Below are positions 17,159 through 25,192 of a stretch of DNA of 64,000 nucleotides, one piece after another (the stretch's first letter is position 1; each line of letters starts with the position of its first letter). Under the pieces are notes generated by a model, which saw only the letters and a program-made list of their open reading frames with translations, had not been told where the DNA came from and ran no database searches. Origin of the DNA: Pseudomonas sp. RIT-PI-q (lineage in GTDB: Bacteria > Pseudomonadota > Gammaproteobacteria > Pseudomonadales > Pseudomonadaceae); the NCBI RefSeq assembly GCF_001297125.1, contig NZ_LHPC01000038.1:186001-250000 (forward strand), read 5' to 3'. The translations under genes and the position numbers were made by a program.

Positions 17159-18376
17159 ATGCATCCGCAAAGACAAACCCTGCACAACGAACTGCACGCG
17201 CGCCCGTCACTGTATTTCGACGAGCCGGCCCATGTGTTTCATCTGGCCTTTCTCGGCGGCGAGCAAGCGTGCAATACGCTCCTTCAGGACTGCTGCCCTG
17301 CCACCTTCGACCTGAGTGCCGCCCAAGGCATTACCCAACTCGATGGCCACGCACTGAAGTGGGAACGCCACGCCGAGTTCTTCACCCTCACCCTCGTCGT
17401 CACTTCATCCAGCGATGATCTGTCCTGGACATCACTGCCAGAGGTGCTGGCGCAAAAGGTCGAAGCGTATTTGCCGCAGCTGATCAACTCGGTGCAGATC
17501 GTCGTGCGTGGCGAAGCCGGCCTGGACATCGCCGGCTACGGTTTCAAGGACCCGTGCGGTTCCTGCGTGGGCGGTGGCGATGCGGTGGTCTGGAGCGATT
17601 TTCGACTTTGCGAAGACGGCAGCAACCACTTGCTGTTCATCAACCGACGCCTCAATGCCTATCGCCAAGGGCGGATGATCCGCCGTCTGCTGGAGATCGA
17701 GACGTACCGCATGATGGCCTCGCTGTCGTTGACCACGGCCAAGACCTTGAGCGCGCAACTCGATGGCTTTGACAAAACCCTGGTCACCCTCTCCGAGCGC
17801 AATGCCCACGCCAACGGCGGCAACGCAAAAGCCCTGCTGGCGGACATCTCCAACCTTTCCGCCCAAGTGGTCAGCAGTACCGCGAAAACCCGCCACCGCT
17901 TCAGTGCCACTCAGGCCTATGCCCAGTTGGTGTACGAGCGCCTTGGCGAATTGCGCGAAAGTCACGTCGGCGATTGCCAGCGCCTCGGGGTGTTCATCGA
18001 ACGCCGCTTCAAACCGACCGTCAGGTACTGCACCGCCACCGAACAGCGCCTGGAGCACCTGGCCGAAAGCGTGGCCAACCTGGGCGACCTGTTGCAAGCC
18101 CGGGTTCAGGTAGAAATGGAAGAACAGAACTCGGAAATTCTCAAAAGCCTGAACGCCCGCGCCGACGCCCAGATCAAGATCCAGCGCGCGGTGGAAGGCC
18201 TGTCGATTATCGCCATCACTTACTACCTGCTTAACCTGCTGAAGCTCGGCTATTCAGGGCTGCACCTGCTCGGCGTCGACATATCCCCGCGAGAGGCCAT
18301 GCTGGCCATGACGCCGCTGGCGATCGCCATCCTTGCGCTGATTGTGATGCGGATCAGGAAAGTCAAAGGGCACTGA
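17159..18376 (+). CDS. DUF3422 family membrane protein
   Basis: A 405-residue protein of unknown function. MHPQRQTLHNELHARPSLYF at the N-terminus is the DUF3422 hallmark, which is why the ATG at 17159 was chosen although the frame is open to 17006. The middle contains long helices with coiled-coil character (residues 210-345). Two hydrophobic segments near the C-terminus (about 350-368 and 380-397) anchor it in the membrane. It follows the amidase terminator, so it is probably not part of the nitrile pathway. Family members are widespread in proteobacteria without an established role. Confidence 0.8.
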   Translation: MHPQRQTLHNELHARPSLYFDEPAHVFHLAFLGGEQACNTLLQDCCPATFDLSAAQGITQLDGHALKWERHAEFFTLTLVVTSSSDDLSWTSLPEVLAQKVEAYLPQLINSVQIVVRGEAGLDIAGYGFKDPCGSCVGGGDAVVWSDFRLCEDGSNHLLFINRRLNAYRQGRMIRRLLEIETYRMMASLSLTTAKTLSAQLDGFDKTLVTLSERNAHANGGNAKALLADISNLSAQVVSSTAKTRHRFSATQAYAQLVYERLGELRESHVGDCQRLGVFIERRFKPTVRYCTATEQRLEHLAESVANLGDLLQARVQVEMEEQNSEILKSLNARADAQIKIQRAVEGLSIIAITYYLLNLLKLGYSGLHLLGVDISPREAMLAMTPLAIAILALIVMRIRKVKGH

Positions 18377-18388
18377 TGTCGCGGTTGC

Positions 18389-19312
18389 TCAAAGCATGTG
18401 CCCCGCCCAAATCTTGCGATTGACCAGATCGCTGGCGATCTCGATGAACGCATCCCCGACAAACTTGGCGGCCGGGCTGACTCGTCTGTCCGCGGGAAAG
18501 ACCTGGACCAGTTTGCGCATGGGAACGGGGTCAACCAGTGGCGCGGCACTGAGCACGCCCGATTCGATTTGCGTGTAAATCGATGCCAACGGCAACGCGG
18601 TAAAACCGAATCCATTGCGGACCAGGTCGATCATCGCGCCGAAGGAGTCCGCTTCGACGCTGGTCATGAGCTTGATGCCGACTTCACGCGCGCAATTATC
18701 CAGAATCACGCGAAGGCTGTGTCGAGCGCTTGGCAACACCAATGCCTGTTCGGCCAAAGACTCGAACGATACCGGCGTATCGATGCGCAGGTTGGCGCTG
18801 GCGGGCCCGACCAGCAGCAGGTTTTCCATCATCACCGGCACGATACGCAGCGTATGCAGGGGTTGGGGATCGTAAGAAATCGCCAATTCCAGCTCGCCAC
18901 GCTGAACCCAATCCAGCAGGTAGCCACTGAAGGCCGAGGAAAACCTGACGGCGAGACTCGGATGCGCCTCTTTGATCTTGCGCACCAGCGGCACGGTGAC
19001 AATTTCCGCAACCGTCGGCGTCGTACCGATGACCACCATGCCGCGAAAAGAAGACTTTCCGCCCACCACCGAGCTTCGAATGGACTCCATTTCCTCCATG
19101 ATTCGGGTGGCATGCGCCAGTACCTCACGGCCGGCATCGGTAATCTCCATGCCTCGCCCGTGTCGATCGAACAGGTAAGTGCCGAGCTCTTTTTCCAACA
19201 GTCGAATTTGTCGGCTCAGGGCCGGTTGTGCAATGTGAAGCCGGTCGGAAGCCTTGCTGAGACTGCCGAGTTCGGCCACATGAATCAGGGTTTTGAGTTG
19301 AACGACATCCAT
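18389..19312 (-). CDS. LysR-family regulator of the MHS permease
   Basis: A 307-residue regulator of the CbbR/NAC-like LysR group. The helix-turn-helix is in residues 1-60 (ELGSLSKASDRLHIAQPALSR), and LEKELGTYLFDRHGRGMEIT at about 40-59 is the typical wing and linker start. The effector domain fills 90-300. The ATG at 19312 gives the standard N-terminus MDVVQLKTLI; the frame is open to 19414 without support. It is divergent from the MHS permease at 19818 across a 505-bp space containing a LysR-type box. Confidence 0.88.
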   Translation of the reverse strand: MDVVQLKTLIHVAELGSLSKASDRLHIAQPALSRQIRLLEKELGTYLFDRHGRGMEITDAGREVLAHATRIMEEMESIRSSVVGGKSSFRGMVVIGTTPTVAEIVTVPLVRKIKEAHPSLAVRFSSAFSGYLLDWVQRGELELAISYDPQPLHTLRIVPVMMENLLLVGPASANLRIDTPVSFESLAEQALVLPSARHSLRVILDNCAREVGIKLMTSVEADSFGAMIDLVRNGFGFTALPLASIYTQIESGVLSAAPLVDPVPMRKLVQVFPADRRVSPAAKFVGDAFIEIASDLVNRKIWAGHML

Positions 19313-19474
19313 TACCAGGCCAGTCAAAGTCGGGCTCGGCGCGATATGTGCCGAAGGTAGTGAGAGTGTAAACGCATTAGCGACCCTTGCAGTGCCACAG
19401 GACCCGCGCCGCATTGAACCTGATGCGTTGGGTCCCGGCTGTATCCCTCAGCGCCTCGGGGCTGTACGACAAGC

Positions 19475-19491
19475 TATAGAATTTTGCTATA
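19475..19491. promoter_or_regulatory. LysR-type inverted repeat TATAG-N7-CTATA
   Basis: A 17-bp perfect inverted repeat with an AT-rich spacer, matching the T-N11-A consensus of LysR boxes. It lies 163 bp upstream of the LysR start and 327 bp upstream of the permease start. Binding by the neighbouring LysR protein is inferred. Confidence 0.45.
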
Positions 19492-19606
19492 TCAGTTAGG
19501 CCTGTCTGACGACTTATTTCGCTCCCCACTCTGAGGTAGCGTGCAATCAACGTCAGCGCCTGGAGCGCTCGACTTACTACAAGAATAAGATTCGAGGGCT
19601 TGCGCC

Positions 19607-19732
19607 ATGATTGACAACGTTTCTCCTGACTCGACCTGTCCCGTTTACCCTGGCAGCGAACAACTGACCTCTCGCGTTCATCCCCCCTCTTCACCTGCAC
19701 CGTCCATCTACGGGCCAACGTTACTGCGTTGA
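19607..19732 (+). CDS. Possible 41-residue leader peptide
   Basis: A short frame beginning ATG-ATT-GAC after CGAGGG, 86 bp upstream of the MHS permease start. The product is rich in Ser, Pro and Thr and resembles nothing I know. It may be an untranslated-region artefact or a leader peptide. Confidence 0.2.
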   Translation: MIDNVSPDSTCPVYPGSEQLTSRVHPPSSPAPSIYGPTLLR

Positions 19733-19817
19733 GCAGATCAACCCATCGAGTCAGCAACGTCGGACACGCCTCAGCGTGCGCCTCGTAACGTCTCGCCTTG
19801 AAGAAAGGGTGAACACC

Positions 19818-21182
19818 ATGTCCGCATCAACAACAACCTCAACAGACCACACCGCCAAGACCGGCCCGAACCGGGTCAAGGCCATCATGGGCGCCTGCTC
19901 CGGCAATCTGGTGGAGTGGTACGACTTTTTCATCTACGCCTATACCGCCATTTACTTCGCGGCGTCGTTTTTCCCCAAAGGGGATACCACCAGCCAATTG
20001 CTCGCCACCGCCGGGGTCTTCGCCGTCGGCTTTTTCATGCGCCCGCTGGGCGGCTGGATTTTCGGCTGGATTGCCGATACTCGCGGCCGCAAGGTCTCGA
20101 TGATTATCTCGGTGTTCATGATGTGCGCCGGTTCACTGCTGATCGCGATCATGCCGACCTACGACACCATCGGTATGGCCGCGCCGGTTTTACTGGTCGT
20201 CGCGAGACTGATCCAGGGCTTGTCTGTCGGCGCCGAATACGGCACCGGTGCCACGTACATCAGTGAAATCGCGACCCCCGGTCGTCGCTGTTTCTATGGC
20301 TCGTTTCAGTATTTCACCATCATTGCCGGGCAGCTGTTGGCCTTGATGACCGTGGTGATTCTTCAGCAAACCCTGACCGGTGAGGAGTTGCGCGAATGGG
20401 GCTGGAGGATTCCGTTTTTTATCGGTGCCCTGAGCTCGATTGTTGTGGTGTACCTGCGACGCGCAATGCATGAAACCGCCACCAAAAAAGACATGAGCCG
20501 TAAAGATGCCGGCTCGCTGCGCGGTATGTTCAAACACAAACGCGCCGTCGCCCTGGTGCTTGCGTTCACCATCGGCGGTTCGCTGTACTTCTATACCTTC
20601 ACCACGTACATGCAGAAGTTCCTGGTGATCTCTGCCGGTTTCAGTCCGGAAACGGTGAGTTTCATCATGACGGCGTCCCTGATCGGCTTCATGTTCTGCC
20701 AACCGCTGTTTGGTTTGCTCGCCGACCGTATCGGGATCAAGGCGCACATGCTGATGTTTTCCGGACTGGCCATGGTCCTGGTGATCCCCCTGCTCTATTC
20801 GTTGCAGTCGGTGAGCAGTCCGTTTACGGCGTTCCTGCTGGTGTTTGGGGGCCTGGCCATTGCGTCGCTCTACACCCCGATTGCCGGGATCGTCAAAGCG
20901 GAATTGTTCCCGCCTGCGGTGCGGGCATTGGGCGTGGGCTTTCCGTACGCCGTCGGCAATGCGGCTTTCGGCGGGACTGCTGAATACGTCGCCTTGTCGC
21001 TTCGTTCGCAGGGTATCGAGGAGTATTTCTTCTTCTACGTCGCGGCGATCGTGACCATCACCTTCATCGCCTCGATGCTGATGCCGAACCTGTCGCGCTA
21101 TGGGTACATCAGCGGCTCCGGTGAAATCGAAGAGCGCACCGGTTTGAAGGGTTACGCAAAGTCGAACGCTGCGAGGGCTTGA
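19818..21182 (+). CDS. MHS-family (MFS) dicarboxylate/oxoacid-type permease
   Basis: A 454-residue inner-membrane importer with 12 hydrophobic helices. LVEWYDFFIYAY near the N-terminus, GGWIFGWIADTRGRK between TM2 and TM3, and RLIQGLSVGAEYGTGATYISE are signatures of the metabolite:H+ symporter group (KgtP, ProP, ShiA). Members take up oxoglutarate, citrate, shikimate or betaine. The ATG at 19818 follows GAAGAAAGGGTG. Its position ahead of the RraA/aminotransferase/CoA island suggests it imports the substrate of that pathway. Confidence 0.88.
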   Translation: MSASTTTSTDHTAKTGPNRVKAIMGACSGNLVEWYDFFIYAYTAIYFAASFFPKGDTTSQLLATAGVFAVGFFMRPLGGWIFGWIADTRGRKVSMIISVFMMCAGSLLIAIMPTYDTIGMAAPVLLVVARLIQGLSVGAEYGTGATYISEIATPGRRCFYGSFQYFTIIAGQLLALMTVVILQQTLTGEELREWGWRIPFFIGALSSIVVVYLRRAMHETATKKDMSRKDAGSLRGMFKHKRAVALVLAFTIGGSLYFYTFTTYMQKFLVISAGFSPETVSFIMTASLIGFMFCQPLFGLLADRIGIKAHMLMFSGLAMVLVIPLLYSLQSVSSPFTAFLLVFGGLAIASLYTPIAGIVKAELFPPAVRALGVGFPYAVGNAAFGGTAEYVALSLRSQGIEEYFFFYVAAIVTITFIASMLMPNLSRYGYISGSGEIEERTGLKGYAKSNAARA

Positions 21183-21244
21183 GGCGCTGACGATTACCGC
21201 AGGTATTTGCGAGGGCACTTGGAGATCCATGGGCCCTTTTTTCA

Positions 21245-22069
21245 TCATGGCGTAGCCGATGCGCAGACGGCCTGGAAATCGACGATCTGTTGCCACATCG
21301 CGATGGGATTGGAATACATCGGGAAATGCCCGCAACCGGCAATCGGCGCCAGCCGAACCCCATGGGCCTGGATATGCGGCAGGTAGGACAGTGATGCGTT
21401 CTGTTCGCCGTACATGAACATCCGTGGACATTTCAAGCCAAGGAATTTGCCCATCAGGTCGGCGTTATCGGAGAGGTCGACCATCGACTGGAAGATCCCT
21501 CGCACCGCACCGGCCCGCACCTTGTGTCGCAAACTCGCGGAATAGAGCGCACTGGCAAAGGCTGGGGCCTGCCGGGCACGTTCGATGAAGGCGGCGAAAA
21601 ACGCCTCTGGATCGTGGCTCGGATAGTCGACGATCTGCCGACTGAGGAAGCAGTCTTCCGGGGCAATATTGCCCTCGATATCGACGAAGCTGAGCACCCG
21701 GTCAGGGAACTGATGGGCCAGCAGCAGCGCGGTCAGCCCGCCCATGGAATGGCCGACCAGATGGAAGCGTTCAACGCCAAAATGCTCCAGCACCCGCAGC
21801 GCCGTCTGCAGCAGAAAGGGTATGGATATTCTGGAAAGATCACTGCACTGGCTTTCACCGCAACCCGGAGCGTCAAAAGCAACGAACGGGTGATCGGCCA
21901 ATGCAGGCTGCTGCACGATGTCGGCATAGTCCTCTTTGGTCGAACCAAAGCCATGCAGGAACACAATCGGCGCCAGGATGCCGTCGCGATGGAGGGCGGC
22001 CACGTTCAACGAGACACCCTCCACTGTCAGAGGGAGTTGCACGTGAGTGAACGTTTTTGCTGAGGGCAC
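21245..22069 (-). CDS. Alpha/beta-fold hydrolase, GTG start
   Basis: A 274-residue hydrolase. VFLHGFGSTKEDY marks the oxyanion loop, GHSMGG the nucleophile elbow, and GCGHFPMY the catalytic His near the C-terminus. The start is taken as GTG at 22069 because AAGGAGG lies seven bases upstream; the frame is open to an ATG at 22183, but that has no site and adds a basic, non-conserved 38-residue extension. It is convergent with the MHS permease. It may release the island's substrate from an ester or lactone, which is a guess. Confidence 0.82.
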   Translation of the reverse strand: MPSAKTFTHVQLPLTVEGVSLNVAALHRDGILAPIVFLHGFGSTKEDYADIVQQPALADHPFVAFDAPGCGESQCSDLSRISIPFLLQTALRVLEHFGVERFHLVGHSMGGLTALLLAHQFPDRVLSFVDIEGNIAPEDCFLSRQIVDYPSHDPEAFFAAFIERARQAPAFASALYSASLRHKVRAGAVRGIFQSMVDLSDNADLMGKFLGLKCPRMFMYGEQNASLSYLPHIQAHGVRLAPIAGCGHFPMYSNPIAMWQQIVDFQAVCASATP

Positions 22070-22229
22070 GTTGTTGCCTCCTTGAACGAAAAGGTTGCGC
22101 CGGGCCTGGGTTGCCGGCAGCCGGGCAGGCAATTTCAGGGAAATCGGCTGTTCTGTACATTCCTGATTGAGGAAGGCTTTCATACGCCAAACCTATCAAC
22201 CGACGTTCAAGCACAATCCCCGGGTTAAC

Positions 22230-23123
22230 TCACGCCTTGGCGCGGAAGCGGGCAACGACGTCCTCCACCACCGGATTGGGCCGATCTGCATTCCAGGCCA
22301 CTGCCGTGGTCACGACATTGAGCTTCTGGCTCAGCGCTCGAAACACCACATTGTCCGGCGCCAGTTTTTTCAGTGAGGCCGGCACCAGTGCGATGCCTTG
22401 GCCATAGCTGACAAAAGCGATTTGCGAGGCAACGGATCGCACTTCATGCAGTACGCGAGGGGAAAAGCCGCTGGCGCGACACGTAGCAATGAGATTGTCG
22501 AAATAGACCGGGCTGACCTTTCGGGAAAACATCACCAACGGCTCGTTGGCCAGACTGGACAGGCTGATTCGTGTGCGTGAGGCCAAGGGATGATTGCTGG
22601 GCAGCGCCACCACCAGACGGTCCTCCAACAGCGGAAGTGAACTGATCGATGTACCCAAATCACCGTCGAGCCGGGCGAAGGCCAAATCGATGTCCCCCGC
22701 TTCCAGCGCCGGAACGGCTTCGACGCTGTCGATTTCCCGCACGGATACCGTCAGATGCGGGTAATCGCTTTTCAATTGCTCGATCAAACCCGGCAAGACA
22801 TCGAACATGGCCGTGGAAATCGCACCAATGGTCAACATCCCCGACTGCCCCGCCACCGCCTCCTCCACGGCGAGTTCCAGCCGCTCCAGTTGGTCGGCGA
22901 ACTTGCGCACGGCCGGCAGGATTGCCGCGCCGACGGGCGTCAGTTTGGCCCCGCGCCGCGAACGGTCGAACAGCTTGACCTTGAGCGCCTGTTCCAGCAC
23001 CTGGATCTGCTCGCTCAGCGGTGGCTGGGACATGCCCAAACGCTTGGCCGCACGGCCGAAATTCTGTTCTTCGGCCACCGCCAGGAACAACCAGAGGTGA
23101 CGAATCAGGCGAAAATTGATCAT
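22230..23123 (-). CDS. LysR-family regulator of the RraA-aminotransferase operon
   Basis: A 297-residue LysR regulator. The DNA-binding domain is at 1-60 (EEQNFGRAAKRLGMSQPPLSEQ), followed by LFDRSRRGAKLTPVG and an effector domain with an open, CatR/BenM-like order. The start is ATG 23123 (MINFRLIRH); a TTG six bases upstream is possible. A 16-bp palindrome covers the start codon. It is divergent from the first RraA gene with about 100 bp between them, so it very likely controls that operon and itself. Confidence 0.88.
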   Translation of the reverse strand: MINFRLIRHLWLFLAVAEEQNFGRAAKRLGMSQPPLSEQIQVLEQALKVKLFDRSRRGAKLTPVGAAILPAVRKFADQLERLELAVEEAVAGQSGMLTIGAISTAMFDVLPGLIEQLKSDYPHLTVSVREIDSVEAVPALEAGDIDLAFARLDGDLGTSISSLPLLEDRLVVALPSNHPLASRTRISLSSLANEPLVMFSRKVSPVYFDNLIATCRASGFSPRVLHEVRSVASQIAFVSYGQGIALVPASLKKLAPDNVVFRALSQKLNVVTTAVAWNADRPNPVVEDVVARFRAKA

Positions 23124-23155
23124 GATCAATCCATAGGTTTAGCGTATCTAACGCT
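23115..23155. promoter_or_regulatory. Two palindromes in the LysR/RraA divergent promoter
   Basis: ATTGATCATGATCAAT (23115-23130) is a perfect 16-bp palindrome overlapping the LysR start codon. AGCGT-ATCTA-ACGCT (23141-23155) is a perfect inverted repeat ten bases further on, within a TTAGCG...CGCTT context that fits a T-N11-A box. They are candidate repression and activation sites. Confidence 0.45.
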
Positions 23156-23226
23156 TCTGTGATTCGTAATATACCTATCAAAAAGTCTCACCGACACTGG
23201 GCACCTCCGTCACCCAGGGGTACACC

Positions 23227-23892
23227 ATGACTAACAAGAGTTTGCTGGATCGCTTGGCCGCGCTGGATACCAATACGGTGTCCGATGCGCTGGATTTCCT
23301 CGGCCTGCCGGGGGCCACCGTCGGGCTGCGCCCGCTGTGGAACTGCCCGAAAATCGTCGGTCGTGCCAGCACCGTGCTGCTGGCTCCCAAATCCGACAAC
23401 CTCCCCACCGTGCACCTGATTACCCCTGTGGTTGAACAGATCGACAGCGATGATCGCGTGCTAGTGATCGCCGGCGGTATCGAAGGCGTCTCTTGCTGGG
23501 GCGATATCCTCGCCAATGCGGCGGCGCGCAAGCAACTGCGCGGCACAGTGATCGACGGTTTCAGTCGCGACATCGACGGCAGCGAGTCGATTGGCTACCC
23601 GGTTTTTGGCCGTGGCGTGACCATGATCAGTGCGCGCAACCGCGTGGTGCAGGTTGATGCTGCCGTGACGATCAGAGTCGCCGGCGTTGACGTCCATGAG
23701 GACGACTATGTGATCGCCGACACCTGCGGCACCGTGTTCGTGCCCCAAAGCCATATCGAAAAAGTGATCGACCTCGCTGAGCGCATCGCCCGCCGCCAGG
23801 ACGGCATGGTCGTGGCTGTGCGCAGCGGTCGCTCGGTGGCCGAGGTGATGCATGACACCCAGTTCGAAGCGATTTACGTGGAGCACGCCTGA
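23227..23892 (+). CDS. RraA/HMG-aldolase superfamily protein 1
   Basis: A 221-residue member of the RraA superfamily, which includes 4-hydroxy-4-methyl-2-oxoglutarate (HMG) aldolase and oxaloacetate decarboxylases. DTNTVSDALDFLGLPG near the N-terminus, CWGDILANAAARK near 98-110 and VIDGFSRDIDG near 116-126 carry the usual fold and the Arg-Asp pair for substrate and metal. The acid expected two residues after the pair in the published aldolase signature is here Gly, with Asp one position earlier. AGGGG precedes the ATG. It is first of three tandem paralogues, with one-base TGATG overlaps. Confidence 0.82.
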   Translation: MTNKSLLDRLAALDTNTVSDALDFLGLPGATVGLRPLWNCPKIVGRASTVLLAPKSDNLPTVHLITPVVEQIDSDDRVLVIAGGIEGVSCWGDILANAAARKQLRGTVIDGFSRDIDGSESIGYPVFGRGVTMISARNRVVQVDAAVTIRVAGVDVHEDDYVIADTCGTVFVPQSHIEKVIDLAERIARRQDGMVVAVRSGRSVAEVMHDTQFEAIYVEHA

Positions 23893-24554
23893 TGAATCCT
23901 GAAGACAAAGAACTGGTGGCCTTGTTTGCAGGCCTGGACACTCCGGGCGTCTCCGATGCGCTGGACAAACTCGGCCTGCCCGGTCAATGCCTCGGCGTGG
24001 CACCGCTGGACAACTACAGCCAGGTCATTGTCGGCCCGGCGTTTACCGTGCAGTACGTCTCGGCCAGTGCACCGCCTGGCACCGTGGGCGATTTCATCGA
24101 AGACGTGGCGCCCGGCGATGTCGTGGTCATCGACAACGGCGGTCGCACCGACTGCACGGTCTGGGGCGACATCATGACCCAGTACGCCGGCACCCGGCAG
24201 ATCGCCGCTACCGTTATCGACGGCGTTTGCCGTGATGTGAGCAAAGCGCTGGGCGATGGTTACCCGTTGTTCAGCAAAGGCCGTTTTATGCGCACCGGCA
24301 AAGACCGCGTGCAGGTCCAGTCGATCAATCAGCCGGTGTCCATCGGCACGGCCAGGGTGTGTGCCCGCGACATCGTGGTCGCTGACGCCAATGGCGTGGT
24401 GATCGTCCCCCGCGCTCGGGCAGCTGAAGTGGCGGCGGGCGCCCGTCAGATCGAATCGCTCGAAGCCGACATTCGCGCCCTGATCACGCAAGGCAAAACC
24501 CTCAAAGAAGCCCGGGCCGCACTGGGTTACCACAGCTTGCAGAGGAAAGTCTGA
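23892..24554 (+). CDS. RraA/HMG-aldolase superfamily protein 2
   Basis: A 220-residue paralogue of its neighbours. DTPGVSDALDKLGLPGQC, PGDVVVIDNGGRTDCTVWGD (quoted as adjoining motifs) and VIDGVCRDVSK define the RraA fold; the Arg-Asp pair is kept, but the following acidic position is Lys. It has its own NGGRTDCTVWG segment absent from the other two copies. TGATG junctions on both sides imply translational coupling, so the three proteins may assemble together. Aldolase, decarboxylase or lyase chemistry on a 2-oxo-dicarboxylate is plausible. Confidence 0.8.
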   Translation: MNPEDKELVALFAGLDTPGVSDALDKLGLPGQCLGVAPLDNYSQVIVGPAFTVQYVSASAPPGTVGDFIEDVAPGDVVVIDNGGRTDCTVWGDIMTQYAGTRQIAATVIDGVCRDVSKALGDGYPLFSKGRFMRTGKDRVQVQSINQPVSIGTARVCARDIVVADANGVVIVPRARAAEVAAGARQIESLEADIRALITQGKTLKEARAALGYHSLQRKV

Positions 24555-25192
24555 TGACCACGCTCCCCCTCCCCCTGGATGTTCATGCGCGGGCAAAAGT
24601 GCTCGGCAGTTCGACGCTGTATGAAGCGTCTCACCTGCCTTGCGCTGTCGACAGTGCGATCCGCCCGGTCTGGGACGGCGCCTTCATCGCCGCTCCCGCT
24701 TACCCGCTGGAATGTTCGCCGGGCGACAACCTCGCCCTGCATCTGGCGATGGAACGTGTGCCCCGTGGCAGCGTGCTGGTGGTGGGTACTGGTAACTTCA
24801 TCGCCGGTTACTGGGGCGAAGTGCTCACCGTGGCGGCCGAAGCGGCGGGCGTGGTTGGCCTGGTGATCGATGGCGGCGTACGCGACATCGCCGCCCTCAA
24901 GAAACGCCAGTTCCCGGTATTTGCGCGTGGAATCTCGGTCAAAGGCACGGTCAAGGCCAGCGCTTTCTCGGTAGGACAACCGTTCAGTTTCAACGGGGCC
25001 TGGGTCGCCCTCGGCGATCTGGTCGTGGCCGATGACGACGGTGTGATCATCATCCCCAAAGCGGATGCGGCACGCACGCTGGCCGAAGGCGAGGCGCGCG
25101 CGAACAAGGAAGCGCAGATGATGCAGGCGTTGACCGACGGCCGCTCGACCCTGGAGCTGATGAACCTGACTCAGTGGAGAACCCGCGCATGA
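24554..25192 (+). CDS. RraA/HMG-aldolase superfamily protein 3
   Basis: A 212-residue paralogue. GDNLALHLAMERVPRG, GYWGEVLTVAAEAAG and VIDGGVRDIAALKKRQFPVFARG (quoted as separate pieces) are closest among the three to HMG/CHA aldolases as I know them, but the acid after Arg-Asp is Ala. ADDDGVIIIPK near 158-168 is the conserved C-terminal segment. The stop overlaps the aminotransferase start (ATGA). Its order next to an aminotransferase suggests that the 2-oxo acid produced by transamination is its substrate. Confidence 0.82.
   Translation: MTTLPLPLDVHARAKVLGSSTLYEASHLPCAVDSAIRPVWDGAFIAAPAYPLECSPGDNLALHLAMERVPRGSVLVVGTGNFIAGYWGEVLTVAAEAAGVVGLVIDGGVRDIAALKKRQFPVFARGISVKGTVKASAFSVGQPFSFNGAWVALGDLVVADDDGVIIIPKADAARTLAEGEARANKEAQMMQALTDGRSTLELMNLTQWRTRA

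Larger units (their letters stand above)
19313..19817. other. 505-bp divergent control region
   Basis: Space between the LysR gene and the MHS permease gene. It contains the T-N11-A-type inverted repeat at 19475-19491 and a possible 41-codon leader frame at 19607-19732. Nothing else coding was seen. Confidence 0.5.

Noticed and set aside
17159..18376. DUF3422 gene as the missing nitrile hydratase activator
   Set aside because: It is separated from the amidase gene by a hairpin, shows no P47K nucleotide-binding motif and matches a family found without nitrile hydratase.
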